The position numbers were made by a program, and so were the translations under genes. Below the pieces are notes generated by a model that made no database searches, had not been told where the DNA came from, and saw nothing but the letters and a program-made list of their open reading frames with translations. A DNA stretch of 64,000 nucleotides from Nostoc sp. GT001 (GTDB taxonomy: Bacteria; Cyanobacteriota; Cyanobacteriia; Cyanobacteriales; Nostocaceae). Below, one piece after another: positions 16,650-26,128 of this stretch (position 1 is its first letter; the number at the start of each line of letters is the position of its first letter). The stretch covers positions 2,192,651-2,256,650 of the forward strand of contig NZ_JAUDRJ010000003.1 of the NCBI RefSeq assembly GCF_030382115.1, written 5' to 3'.

Positions 16650-17007
16650 TTGGGAATTGGTGGGGGAACTAACTGTTAGTAACAACTGGCAATTATTCCC
16701 CAATGAGGTAATTTCAGAAATTTTCCGAATTACTACAACAATTCAAAATTTGGATGATTGGAATAAATGGAAATTTAGAAGCGCTGCTTATCTTCGCTTT
16801 TACTATGCTGATGGTAGCACCTCCCCTGCCTACTACATAAAAGTCAACAATACTGCAATTCTTCGTGAATTTACCATTCCAGAGCCTTTACTGACAGCAG
16901 GATATCACATCAGAACGCCTGCGATTATTAGAGCATCCAGGTATTTGCCAATTACACCTAATTTAAACTTTGCTCAGTGGAATTTGAAGTTAGAAGCTTG
17001 GTATTAA
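16642..17007 (+). CDS. Putative small beta-rich structural protein C
   Basis: 121 residues from the GTG at 16642 that overlaps the preceding stop (GTGGGTAA); a GTG at 16663 is another possible start. Strand-like segments with many aromatics (WKFRSAAYLRFYYADG, SPAYYIKVNN, FAQWNLKLEAWY) suggest a beta-sandwich. No family recognised. Confidence 0.65.
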   Translation: MGNWELVGELTVSNNWQLFPNEVISEIFRITTTIQNLDDWNKWKFRSAAYLRFYYADGSTSPAYYIKVNNTAILREFTIPEPLLTAGYHIRTPAIIRASRYLPITPNLNFAQWNLKLEAWY

Positions 17008-17011
17008 ATAA

Positions 17012-17326
17012 ATGATTAACAATCCAGCAAGTATTTCAATTCCTATTTTTGATACTTGCGTTCACGACGAAAAAGAGCTTACGGCTAATGTCGCCTCAGT
17101 GATTCTCAAGCCTAATGGAGAAAGAAAGTATGCTGCTTTTATCAATAATTCCAAAATAGAAATTCTTTTGGTGTTGAGTGAACTGAATAAAGTCACCAAC
17201 AGCAAAGGATTACTTATTAAGCCCGGTGGCAGCTACGAAATCAACTTTAATAATCTTTACGTAGGAACAGTTTGCGCTGTTTCTAAATTTTCTTGCAAAC
17301 TTTCTTTTGTGGAGTGTACTGAATAA
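17012..17326 (+). CDS. Putative virion beta-sandwich protein D
   Basis: 104 residues. It carries the pattern RKYAAFINNS...GLLIKPGGSYEI...YVGTVCAVS. This N-x-S plus PGGxYE plus YxG...AxS layout is shared with the next protein and is known to me from small phage structural proteins. Its stop overlaps the next start by 1 nt (TAATG). Confidence 0.7.
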   Translation: MINNPASISIPIFDTCVHDEKELTANVASVILKPNGERKYAAFINNSKIEILLVLSELNKVTNSKGLLIKPGGSYEINFNNLYVGTVCAVSKFSCKLSFVECTE

Positions 17327-17637
17327 TGGGTCTTGTTAATCCGGCAGTAGTAACAGTAACTGAATCAACTAGTGGCACATCAACCCCAACCACTGTTGCT
17401 TCTAGCGCTACTAGTGTGACAATCTTGGCTGCCAATTCCAACCGCAAAGGTGCAACGGTTTGGAATGAAAGTACTGCTATCTTATTTATTGAATTTGGTG
17501 CTACAGCAACAACGAGCGCTTTTACCGCTAAATTATTTGCTGGCGGATATTATGAAGTGCCATTTAATTACACTGGCGTAATTAGTGGGATTTGGTCTGC
17601 TGTCAACGGAAACGCTCTTGTTCGGGAGTTGACTTAA
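17326..17637 (+). CDS. Putative virion decoration-type protein E
   Basis: 103 residues. The N-terminal Ser/Thr-rich stretch leads into NRKGATVWNESTAILFIEFG, then FAGGYYEVPFNYTGVISGIW and ALVRELT. Short proteins with N-x-STA-x-L...GGYYE(V/L)PF-x-YTG-x-I-x-GIW are widespread in tailed-phage structural regions. This is the strongest virus-like signal in the element. It pairs with protein D as a paralog. Confidence 0.75.
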   Translation: MGLVNPAVVTVTESTSGTSTPTTVASSATSVTILAANSNRKGATVWNESTAILFIEFGATATTSAFTAKLFAGGYYEVPFNYTGVISGIWSAVNGNALVRELT

Positions 17638-17639
17638 GA

Positions 17640-18086
17640 ATGCCTTTATTTCAATCAGCATTTATAAGTAATTCTCCTATTTATTTTGAATATTTTCACG
17701 ACCAGGCAAAGATATTGTCAGGCAGCGTTATCCAATCACCTTTAAGTTCTTCTTATAAGTATGGATTTATAGCCTTTCAAGAGCCACCAGCAATTGATAA
17801 TAGCTGGGTTTTTTATCGCTCTCTACAACCTGGAAATTATCGCCTGTACTTTTTATGCAATGTTGGCAATCAGTTTGGAAAACTCAAATTAGAAGTAGAT
17901 AATTCTTTGGCATTTGACAACTTAGATTTCTATCAAAACGGAGTTAGTCTTCACCAAACATTAACCAAGGACATTGCTATTACTGAAGATGGATTGCATG
18001 AATTCAAATTTACTATCTTCGAGAAAAACCCTTTGGCAACTGATTACTATTGCTCGATTACAAAAATATGGGCATTGCAAATTTAA
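17640..18086 (+). CDS. Putative surface/structural protein F
   Basis: 148 residues from ATG 17640, 2 nt after the preceding stop. Strand-rich and aromatic (NYRLYFLCNVGNQFGKLKLE, HEFKFTIFEK, YYCSITKIWALQI), which fits a jelly-roll or lectin-like fold. A receptor-binding role is possible but not shown. Confidence 0.65.
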   Translation: MPLFQSAFISNSPIYFEYFHDQAKILSGSVIQSPLSSSYKYGFIAFQEPPAIDNSWVFYRSLQPGNYRLYFLCNVGNQFGKLKLEVDNSLAFDNLDFYQNGVSLHQTLTKDIAITEDGLHEFKFTIFEKNPLATDYYCSITKIWALQI

Positions 18087-18163
18087 ATTTAGCTGACCCA
18101 ATAGAATAAGATGTCTTGGCAATCCTTGGGCACTTTCGAGATTACAAGTACATATCTTTACTC

Positions 18164-18529
18164 ATGAAGATTGACATTAACAACGCGCTTACTATTATTC
18201 TTGGGCTGCTTACTTTGATAGGAGCTATTTACCGATTGGCACAGGTAGAAGCAAATATCAATGCCAAAATCAACAGAGTTGAAAATACTGTATTAGCAGC
18301 TGTTGATCACCTGAAGGATAATTTTGTTGATCGGTTGTACACAGTTGAGAAAAAGGTAGACGTGCATCTAACCGAATACAACGAAAAGAAACTTTTTGTT
18401 GAGTATCGGCTTAATGGTATTGAAAACATGGTCAAGCACAAGTTTGACAGGCTTGCCAACTGGGTTAAGCAGATAGCTAGCTTCTTGAACAAGCAATCTA
18501 ACTTTCAGATCCGCGATGACAAGTTCTAG
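18164..18529 (+). CDS. Membrane-anchored coiled-coil protein
   Basis: 121 residues from ATG 18164 (MKIDINNALTIILGLLTLIG). One N-terminal transmembrane helix is followed by a long heptad-like helix (VEANINAKINRVENTVLAAV, DRLYTVEKKVDVHLTEYNEK). The design resembles spanin, holin-associated or fibre-trimer proteins of phages. No lysozyme or other endolysin is seen nearby. Confidence 0.65.
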   Translation: MKIDINNALTIILGLLTLIGAIYRLAQVEANINAKINRVENTVLAAVDHLKDNFVDRLYTVEKKVDVHLTEYNEKKLFVEYRLNGIENMVKHKFDRLANWVKQIASFLNKQSNFQIRDDKF

Positions 18530-18540
18530 TCACTGGGGAT

Positions 18541-18894
18541 TCACTCTAGTAAGTTAGGTTCTGGGGTAGTGGCAATGGACTGAATAATTAGGTCAAAATG
18601 ACCGGAAATCGCCTCATCCCAAGTTGAGTAGAGACGTTTTTCACCATTACAACTGCCTCCAGTTACTAATGACTCGAAAATTTGGGGTTTTTCATTAGTC
18701 CCAAGGTTTATCCCAAGAAATATAGTTGAAACACTGATATAACCTTTAAGAACAGAAAGCAAAACCTGCGTGTTAGCTTCTGTCCTCCAGATTGCCCATT
18801 CTTCAAAGTTAACAGCAACAGGTGTATGGCCTTCTAACTTGTAGTATCGATCAAACATGATTAAGTAAAGGAATTCGTGATATTTACTAGACAT
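18541..18894 (-). CDS. Hypothetical protein near the right end of the element
   Basis: 117 residues on the opposite strand to the structural block (MSSKYHEFLYLIMFDRYYKL). It contains EEWAIWRTEANTQV and a C-terminal YSTWDEAISGHFDLI that looks like a conserved small-domain ending. No function known. Convergent with the coiled-coil gene, with only 11 bp between the stops. Confidence 0.55.
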   Translation of the reverse strand: MSSKYHEFLYLIMFDRYYKLEGHTPVAVNFEEWAIWRTEANTQVLLSVLKGYISVSTIFLGINLGTNEKPQIFESLVTGGSCNGEKRLYSTWDEAISGHFDLIIQSIATTPEPNLLE

Positions 18895-19030
18895 GATTGA
18901 ATACTACGTTCAGAATTGCAAACCAGAAGGCAAAGCCAAGGCACAGTATACCTATAAGCTGTATGCGTCCCCAGGGATACCCATACAAATCATCGTAATA
19001 GGCTATAAAGGTCGATGGCAGGGAAATTAG
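18893..19030 (+). CDS. Possible 45-residue peptide gene
   Basis: A short frame (MIEYYVQNCKPEGKAKA...GYKGRWQGN) whose ATG overlaps the divergent start at 18894. It is basic and aromatic. There is no good ribosome-binding site, so translation is doubtful. Confidence 0.3.
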   Translation: MIEYYVQNCKPEGKAKAQYTYKLYASPGIPIQIIVIGYKGRWQGN

Positions 19031-19060
19031 CGATTCTAGTAACTCTTGGAGATCCATATA

Positions 19061-19276
19061 ATGAGAGCTAAATTTTTAGCAGAAAGCGTAACTAATCATG
19101 CCAGTGGTAACACAGTAGTTAACTTAGCTCCAGTCCTTAAAAGCACTGAAGAGAACAAATCCTTTTGGCAAGCGACACCTAGCGGCAAGCTAGAGATGTG
19201 TATCACCAATCCCAAGGCAACAGAATTTTTTAAAGCAGGTGTTGAATATTACGTTGACTTCACTCCGGCAACTTGA
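19061..19276 (+). CDS. 71-residue conserved element protein (intact paralog of 7678-7906)
   Basis: MRAKF...FWQATPSGKLEMCITNP...AGVEYYVDFTPAT. GGAG lies 9 nt before the ATG at 19061. The frameshifted copy at 7678 has the same motif order, so the element holds two copies, one at each end of the rightward block. The ending is beta-like. Function unknown. Confidence 0.7.
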   Translation: MRAKFLAESVTNHASGNTVVNLAPVLKSTEENKSFWQATPSGKLEMCITNPKATEFFKAGVEYYVDFTPAT

Positions 19277-19314
19277 AGACAACTTGGAGTTAAGTCAGAG
19301 ATAACTTACAGTCC

Positions 19315-19356
19315 AGTGGACACGATCACAGTGTCCACTGGACTGTAAGCGTTTTT
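19315..19356 (+). terminator. Strong rho-independent terminator ending the late block
   Basis: CTTACAGTCCAGTGGACAC pairs perfectly with GTGTCCACTGGACTGTAAG (19-bp stem, 7-nt loop), followed by CGTTTTT. It is the longest hairpin in the window. Confidence 0.9.
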
Positions 19357-19475
19357 ATTCAAATTAGTCAAAGCTTTAGTGGCGTTTACCCTTGATAGAC
19401 AAGACTTTCAGAGAAGAGCGTTGGCTTAATTTAGTCAAGATTTAGTCAAGGGCAAAATTTGGAGGCTGAAAGTAG

Positions 19476-19523
19476 TGGGTGACGAGGGAATCGAACCCGC
19501 AACCAATAGATTAAGAGTCTATT
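19476..19523 (-). pseudogene. 3' half of a tRNA-Lys(CTT) inside the element
   Basis: On the minus strand the sequence reads an anticodon arm with loop CTCTTAA (anticodon CTT at 19513-19515), a variable region, a T-arm with GGTTCGATTCC, and an acceptor 3' strand GTCACCC followed by A. No matching 5' half (GGGTGAC acceptor strand, D-arm) is present upstream, so this is a fragment and not a working tRNA. Integrases often use the 3' half of a tRNA gene as attachment core, so it is probably a relic of an earlier or alternative attachment site. Confidence 0.75.
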
Positions 19524-19531
19524 AGTCAAAA

Positions 19532-19616
19532 TGAGTAGCATTTGAGTAGCAAAATTCCTGCTTCGATCGCTAAAAATCAGCAGAAGAATGGGGCTTTTGA
19601 GTAGCATTTGAGTAGC
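19532..19616. repeat. Right-end arm-type integrase sites
   Basis: Two copies of GAGTAGCATTTGAGTAGC lie at 19533-19550 and 19599-19616, matching the pair at the left end (983-1002). GCTAAAAATC also occurs at both ends (999-1009 and 19569-19578). Confidence 0.55.
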
Positions 19617-19665
19617 GAAAAGAAAGTATTGGCTCAAAGCCTTGCCAGCAGAAGGTACATAGAAG

Positions 19666-19681
19666 TTCTAATTCATCTATT
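19666..19681. repeat. attR core (16-bp direct repeat)
   Basis: TTCTAATTCATCTATT, identical to 932-947. Marks the right limit of the element within the interrupted DUF4351 gene. Confidence 0.88.
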
Positions 19682-20211
19682 GCTTGTTTTTGTACTGTTC
19701 CTCGACCCAAAATCCTTAACCACAGAGTTTCTTGGGTGCGTGGTAACTGGTGAATCGCAACGATCGCAGTCCGCAAATACTCTGCGATAAAATGTACTCC
19801 AGGTAGCCAGTCTACCTTTTGAGTAGCACCAAATCCTGACAAGAGTGTTGTAGATGCTGTTGGGGTGAGTATCCATAATTTAGGAAGTTCTAATTCTGGA
19901 ATGGAAGTTTTATTACGATTTGCTTGACGTTGTAATCCACCCCTTACTTCTAATAATTTTAACAGGCAATCACAAATTTCTTCTTGTGATGCAGCGTTGC
20001 GGAAGGGTTCAAAAATGGCTGCTGTAGCGGCAAACCTTCCTAATAATCCTAGTGTTTCTAAATTCGTGCTTTGTTCTGTTAAAGGAGAAAATAAAACATC
20101 GATTTCTCGAACTTCTCCCGCCACACGGCTAGAACCTTGGACTTCTCCATAAGGTTTTAGTAATTCTTCCAAATAATCTTTTGCAAATTGATCATGGATA
20201 AATCTAGTCAT
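19682..20211 (-). pseudogene. DUF4351/Rpn-family protein, N-terminal part
   Basis: From ATG 20211, 177 codons are host sequence (MTRFIHDQFAKDYLEELLKP..., REIDVLF, TLWLRILGRGTVQKQA). The frame then enters the attR repeat (IDELE) and runs 31 codons into element DNA to a stop at 19570. The REIDVLF motif supplies the Asp of a PD-(D/E)XK-like nuclease core, as in Rpn-type proteins. The matching C-terminal half is at 581-946. The hybrid product of 213 residues might be made, but it lacks the DUF4351 tail. Confidence 0.85.
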
Positions 20212-20286
20212 TCAATCAAAAAAATTTATTTAGCTAATGAATTGGCGATCGCCCTATTTACCTTTACCAGATGTATACTTTGTAAT

Positions 20287-20571
20287 TTATCTTAAACCTC
20301 TTTCCATAAGCATTTGAGGTTCGACATTCTCAACATTAGCGATCGCTTCTAACTGAGAAATCCCAGTGATTGCATCAATAATATTACCTGATTTAGCACG
20401 CAACCAAGCGGTATGAGGCGCATAAGAAAGGCTTTGAGCTACTTCATAACCTGCTCGATTAATTACCTCGCGTTGCGATTCCACATCAACGCCTTCAGCA
20501 AAGCGGATAAAAACCAGTCCAGTTGGTACTGCTAAGGAAGCATTGGATTCTAGCGTATAAACCGGACTCAA
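20287..20571 (-). CDS. Stand-alone subtilase-propeptide-like protein, 5' end abutting a repeat
   Basis: 94 residues from a TTG at 20571 (MSPVYTLESNASLAVPTGLV...). The middle, GLVFIRFAEGVDVESQREVI and GYEVAQSLSYAPHTAWLRAK, resembles the propeptide/inhibitor-like part of S8 proteases, and the prcA-like protein next door has a similar FVKFDSEEESRVCQEVL segment. It may chaperone or inhibit such a protease. No ATG is available: the frame reaches directly into a palindromic repeat starting at 20573, so the native start was probably displaced or replaced by the repeat. Confidence 0.6.
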   Translation of the reverse strand: MSPVYTLESNASLAVPTGLVFIRFAEGVDVESQREVINRAGYEVAQSLSYAPHTAWLRAKSGNIIDAITGISQLEAIANVENVEPQMLMERGLR

Positions 20572-20572
20572 T

Positions 20573-20694
20573 AGACTTCTTGCATAAGTCGGGAAAAGGG
20601 TAAGGGGGAAGGGGAAAAGGTTCTGTATTGTCCCCTTCCCCTTTAACCTTTACCCTTTTCCCCCTCTTGCAAAAAGCACTTTTGCAAGAGGTCT
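20573..20694. repeat. MITE-like palindromic repeat, copy 1
   Basis: Terminal words AGACTTCTTGCATAAG and CTTTTGCAAGAGGTCT are inverted repeats. The interior is a purine-rich arm (GGGAAAAGGGTAAGGGGG) facing its pyrimidine counterpart, so the whole folds into one long hairpin. The same termini bound a different interior at 61990-62108. Confidence 0.65.
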
Positions 20695-20881
20695 AATATA
20701 CCCTGTTCTGATTGATTGGGTTCGCCTGAAAAAACTGCGTAGGCGTAGCCCGCACTTCGGCTCATTTCGGCTACGCTCAGGACAGGCTCAGTGACACCGT
20801 AGACATCGCACCGTCGTTAAAAGTAAGGCATAATACGGTTTTCCCAATTCCCCATTTTCAAAACATTTAGGAGATTAAACA

Positions 20882-22870
20882 ATGGTTCAGGTTCGCTATG
20901 GTGGACAGAACGGCCAACAGTATGAATTTGCTATCAGTAACGAATACGTTGTAGTGCGTACCGAAAGCCGCAGCACTTTGGTTGGTGCAAGATCCTTTGA
21001 AGTCGCACCTGTATCACCCACGGCTCGTAGCATCCTTAATCAATTTGAGTTAAAAACACGGTTTCGGCAAGCGGGTGTAGAAATTTTACAAGCGAAAGTT
21101 CCGAATCAGGGTGTCGCTCTGCGCGATCGCGCTCGTGAAATACTTAACAATGAGTCTGAAGTCCAATTTGCCGGACGTGTCTTAATCGATCCAGTATCTC
21201 AACAACCTGTAATTTACACTGAAAACCTTTTTGTTAAATTTGATAGCGAAGAAGAGTCAAGGGTCTGCCAAGAGGTTTTAAGACGTTACAACTTAACAAT
21301 TAAACGCCAACTTGAATATGCACGAAATGCTTACTTTGTCAGTGCCCCTGCAAATACTGGTATAGCCGTCTTTGACATCGCCGAGAGACTTCTAAATGAG
21401 GAATCAGTTGAACTATGCCATCCCGAACTAGCGCGTGAGTCACGCCAACGTCAGGTTTTCCCGCAGCAGTGGCACTTAAAGCAAACAACAATTAATGGTA
21501 AGACAATTAACGCCCATGCCAACGTTGAAGCAGCTTGGAAGTTGAGCAATGGCACTGGGATAATTATTGCAATTATCGACGATGGTATGGATCTCGATCA
21601 TGAAGAGTTCCGTTCTTCTGGTAAGATTGTTGCCCCACGAGATGTCACACGTAAAACGAACAATCCCAGACCGGGAAACGATAATAACCACGGTACATCC
21701 TGTGCAGGAGTAGCGTGTGCAAACGGTAACTTTGGGGCATCTGGTGTAGCACCGGGGGCAAAACTCATGCCGATTCGTTTAGCTTCAGCGTTGGGATCGC
21801 AGGATGAAGCAGATGCTTTTATTTGGGCGGCTCAAAATGGTGCTGATGTTATTTCTTGCAGCTAGGGCCCAGCAGATGGTACTTGGTTTGAGCCAGACGA
21901 TCCTGTACACAACCAGAAAGTACCTTTGCCTGATTCCACACGGCTGGCTATAGACTTTGCAATCAATAAAGGGCGCAACGGCAAGGGCTGTGTAATTTTA
22001 TTTGCAGCTGGCAATGGTAACGAAAGCGTCGATAACGACGGCTACGCCAGCTACCAAAAGGTGATTGCAGTGGCAGCTTGTAACGACTACGGCACGAGAA
22101 GCGCTTACAGTGACTTTGGTCAGGCGGTTTGGTGCGCCTTCCCCAGCAACAATGGTGATATTTCTCAAACCACTGGAATTTGGACAACCGATCGCTCTGG
22201 TGTACTTGGCTATAATTCGGGTAATCGAAATCTGGGTGAGGCTTTAGGCAACTATACGAACGAATTTGGCGGAACTTCCAGTGCTTGTCCAGGTGCAGCA
22301 GGTGTAGCAGCCTTGATTCTTGCCAGAAATCCAAATCTGCGTTGGGATGAAGTACGAGACATTTTTAAACGCTCCTGCGATCGCATTGATTCAGCCGGAG
22401 GTAAATATGATGCCAATGGTCGCAGTCCTTTCTACGGTTACGGTCGAATCAATGCTCTGAAAGCTGTAGAATTGGCCAAGCCACCGCAAACATCGCCCAT
22501 CAGCAGATTCCAAGCAGTGCAAGATGTGCCAATTAACGACTTGCAAACATCAACATTATCGGTGGCGATCGCTAATACCACCCTCCTAAAATCCATCAAA
22601 GTTAATGTAGATATCGAGCATACTTATATTGGGGATCTGATAGTTACTCTCCTTCCCCCGGTGCAAACAGGCATACTTCCCATAAATCTGCACGATCGCC
22701 AGGGCGGAGCTACAGATAATATTAAAACAACCTATGACGAGGTAAATACCCCAAAACTTGCTGCCTTTAAAGGTAAAAGTCCCCAAGGAACCTGGACTCT
22801 GGAAGTTGCAGATAAAGCTGAAGGAGATACAGGAAAAATTCGCAGTTTGACTATTGAAATGGGATTTTAG
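20882..22870 (+). pseudogene. prcA: PrcA-like calcium-dependent subtilisin with P-domain, interrupted by one amber codon
   Basis: One frame of 662 codons runs from ATG 20882 (TTTAGGAG upstream) to 22870, broken only by TAG at 21863-21865. The context reads DVISCS-stop-GPADGTWFEP where subtilases of this group have SCSWGP, so a TGG to TAG change is the evident cause. Catalytic residues are all present: Asp in IIAIIDDGMDLDHE (about 231), His in NNHGTSCAG (about 268), Ser in GGTSSACPG (about 463). A C-terminal proprotein-convertase P-domain follows (IEHTYIGDLIVTL..., GTWTLEV). The order and length match the Anabaena Ca-dependent protease PrcA as I know it. A 327-residue piece lacking the Ser would be made without readthrough. 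Confidence 0.85.
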
Positions 22871-23099
22871 GGATTTCCAACTAAAAAAATATTCCATCGT
22901 TGTGTATGTAGAGGAAGCAGAGAAGAAAGAATCTGCCACGATGAAAATGGGATAATTTATTTTCTGGAAGTCCCTTAAACCAATACGTTTGAGTTAGGGA
23001 GTGTGAGGGGATGAGGGGGATGAGGGAGATAAAGAGAAGTTGCTGCATTCTTTCCCCATACCCTATGCCCCATGTCCCATGCCCCATGCCCCGTTTCAA

Positions 23100-24570
<1,471 letters not shown>

Positions 24571-24654
24571 ATGGATGTAGTGTATCACCTTCGTTATATC
24601 TGGGAGCAAGGGTGTTAACAATTTATGAGGTAAAACAATTTTGGATTTTAGGGT

Positions 24655-25647
24655 TCACGCGCGAATTTCATTTGCACAAGGACGACCCTGTTCAACATCG
24701 GTAATATTAGCAAAGGTTGTTTCTGCAATATTGTAGAGAGCTTCTGCTGTAAAAAAGGCTTGATGTCCGGTAATCAGTACATTGGGGAACGTTGTCAGAT
24801 GCTGGAAAATATCATCTTGAATAATTTCCCCAGACAAATCCTCAAAGAATAATTCCGATTCTTGTTCGTAGACATCTACAGCAAGATAGCCAATTTTACC
24901 AGACTTCAATCCCTCAATTACTGCTTGGGTATCAATCAGCGCTCCTCGGCTAGTATTAATTAGCATCACACCTGGCTTAATTTTTTCTATAGCCTCAGTA
25001 TTAATTAAGTGATGGGTTTCAGGAGTTAGGGGGCAATGCAGGGAGATAATATCAGAATTGGCAAATAGCTCAGGTAGTTCTACATACTTTCCACCTAGCG
25101 CCTCCAATTCGGGATTGCGATAAACATCATAGGCGAGTAGTTGACAGCCAAACCCTTTCATAATCTGTCCTAAAATCAGACCGATTTTGCCAGTGCCGAC
25201 AATTCCCACTGTACGCTCATACAAATTAAATCCCAACAGTCCATCTAAAGAAAAATTGCCTTCTCGGACACGGTTGTAGGCACGATGAATTTTGCGATTT
25301 AGGCTTAAAATCAATCCTACGGCGTGTTCTGCAACCCCATAAGGTGAATAGGCGGGAACACGCACAACGGTAATTCCTAAGTCTGCCGCGGCTTGTAAGT
25401 CTACATTGTTAAACCCTGCACAGCGAAGGACTACTAGACGAGTTCCCCGTGAGGCGAGAAGTTCTAAAGTTGGGGCATCAACCTGATCGTGGACAAATAC
25501 GCAAACCGCCGGAAATTCGGCAGCCAGGATAGCTGTATCTCGATTTAAACGGGGTTCAAAAAATACTAATTCGTGTTGGATAGGAGAATTTGCAGCTGAC
25601 AAAAACTGCCGATCGTAGGCTTTTGTACTGAAAACTGCTACTTTCAT
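24655..25647 (-). CDS. D-2-hydroxyacid (D-lactate) dehydrogenase
   Basis: 330 residues. NAD-binding [10 protein letters not shown] fold at about 152-161, the catalytic Arg in [11 protein letters not shown], a Glu in VDVYEQE and the catalytic His in ITGHQAFFT. The overall sequence ([25 protein letters not shown]) is of the LdhA/Ddh type that reduces pyruvate to D-lactate in fermentation. Starts at ATG 25647. It runs in the same direction as thiC but has its own upstream gap. Confidence 0.9.
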   Translation of the reverse strand: MKVAVFSTKAYDRQFLSAANSPIQHELVFFEPRLNRDTAILAAEFPAVCVFVHDQVDAPTLELLASRGTRLVVLRCAGFNNVDLQAAADLGITVVRVPAYSPYGVAEHAVGLILSLNRKIHRAYNRVREGNFSLDGLLGFNLYERTVGIVGTGKIGLILGQIMKGFGCQLLAYDVYRNPELEALGGKYVELPELFANSDIISLHCPLTPETHHLINTEAIEKIKPGVMLINTSRGALIDTQAVIEGLKSGKIGYLAVDVYEQESELFFEDLSGEIIQDDIFQHLTTFPNVLITGHQAFFTAEALYNIAETTFANITDVEQGRPCANEIRA

Positions 25648-26128
25648 GCAAAACCTCAGATTTTATGTATGCTGCACGGTCGTTCGAGTACATAATACCT
25701 TGACCTTTAGAAAAGCGATGTCTACAACGAGCGTAGCTGGGACATTTTTAATTGCTATCTAGGGACGCAAGGCTTGGGTGATTTACAAGAATAAATATAC
25801 TGATGCCGTTGGTTTCGGCTACTTCGACTTACCTCGGCTCCGCTCGGCACGAGTCGCTCAGTACAAGTTCGCTCAACCAACTGATAGATCGAGAGTTGAG
25901 TGTACCCCTGCTCTTAAGCAAGCTACGCGTAGCGTCTCCAAGAGTTGTCAAAAGTCGCTAGGTATTTTCTTTGTTGAAAATTACCTTGCGCCCCTACCGT
26001 ACTGCTCCAAATTGCGATGTTTGCCGAATTACTACAGATATGGAATGCCGCACTTCGCTCATATTTCCATCACATTTATTTCTCATAATTTTACCAATCG
26101 GCTAATAGTCAATTTTGGCGGAAACAAA
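25648..26128. other. Non-coding gap with dispersed repeats upstream of the P-type ATPase
   Basis: A frame extends the ATPase upstream to 25778, but its peptide is repeat-derived (LPRLRSARVAQYKFAQ). The DNA holds direct and inverted words such as CTTCGACTTACC, CGGCTCCGCTCGGCACGAG and TACGCGTAGCG, typical of dispersed repeats in this genome. No RNA gene recognised. Confidence 0.5.

Larger units (their letters stand above)
932..19681. mobile_element. 18.75-kb integrative element (provirus or satellite candidate) inserted in a DUF4351 gene
   Basis: The limits are set by a perfect 16-bp direct repeat, TTCTAATTCATCTATT, at 932-947 and 19666-19681. The host gene is split exactly there and its two halves join in frame if the element is removed. 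A tyrosine integrase gene lies 53 bp from the left repeat. Repeated GAGTAGC motifs of the arm-site type lie just inside both ends. The contents are an integrase, an FtsK/HerA-like ATPase, a primase-helicase, regulators, and a run of small proteins that look structural. The seen facts are the repeat, the split gene and the gene content; calling it a provirus is inference. Confidence 0.9.

Noticed and set aside
19476..19523. Complete tRNA-Lys gene
   Set aside because: The 5' acceptor strand and D-arm are missing; only the 3' half is present.
25778..26128. N-terminal 117-residue extension of the P-type ATPase
   Set aside because: The peptide is encoded by dispersed repeats and has no counterpart in P-type ATPases; the family start fits ATG 26129.
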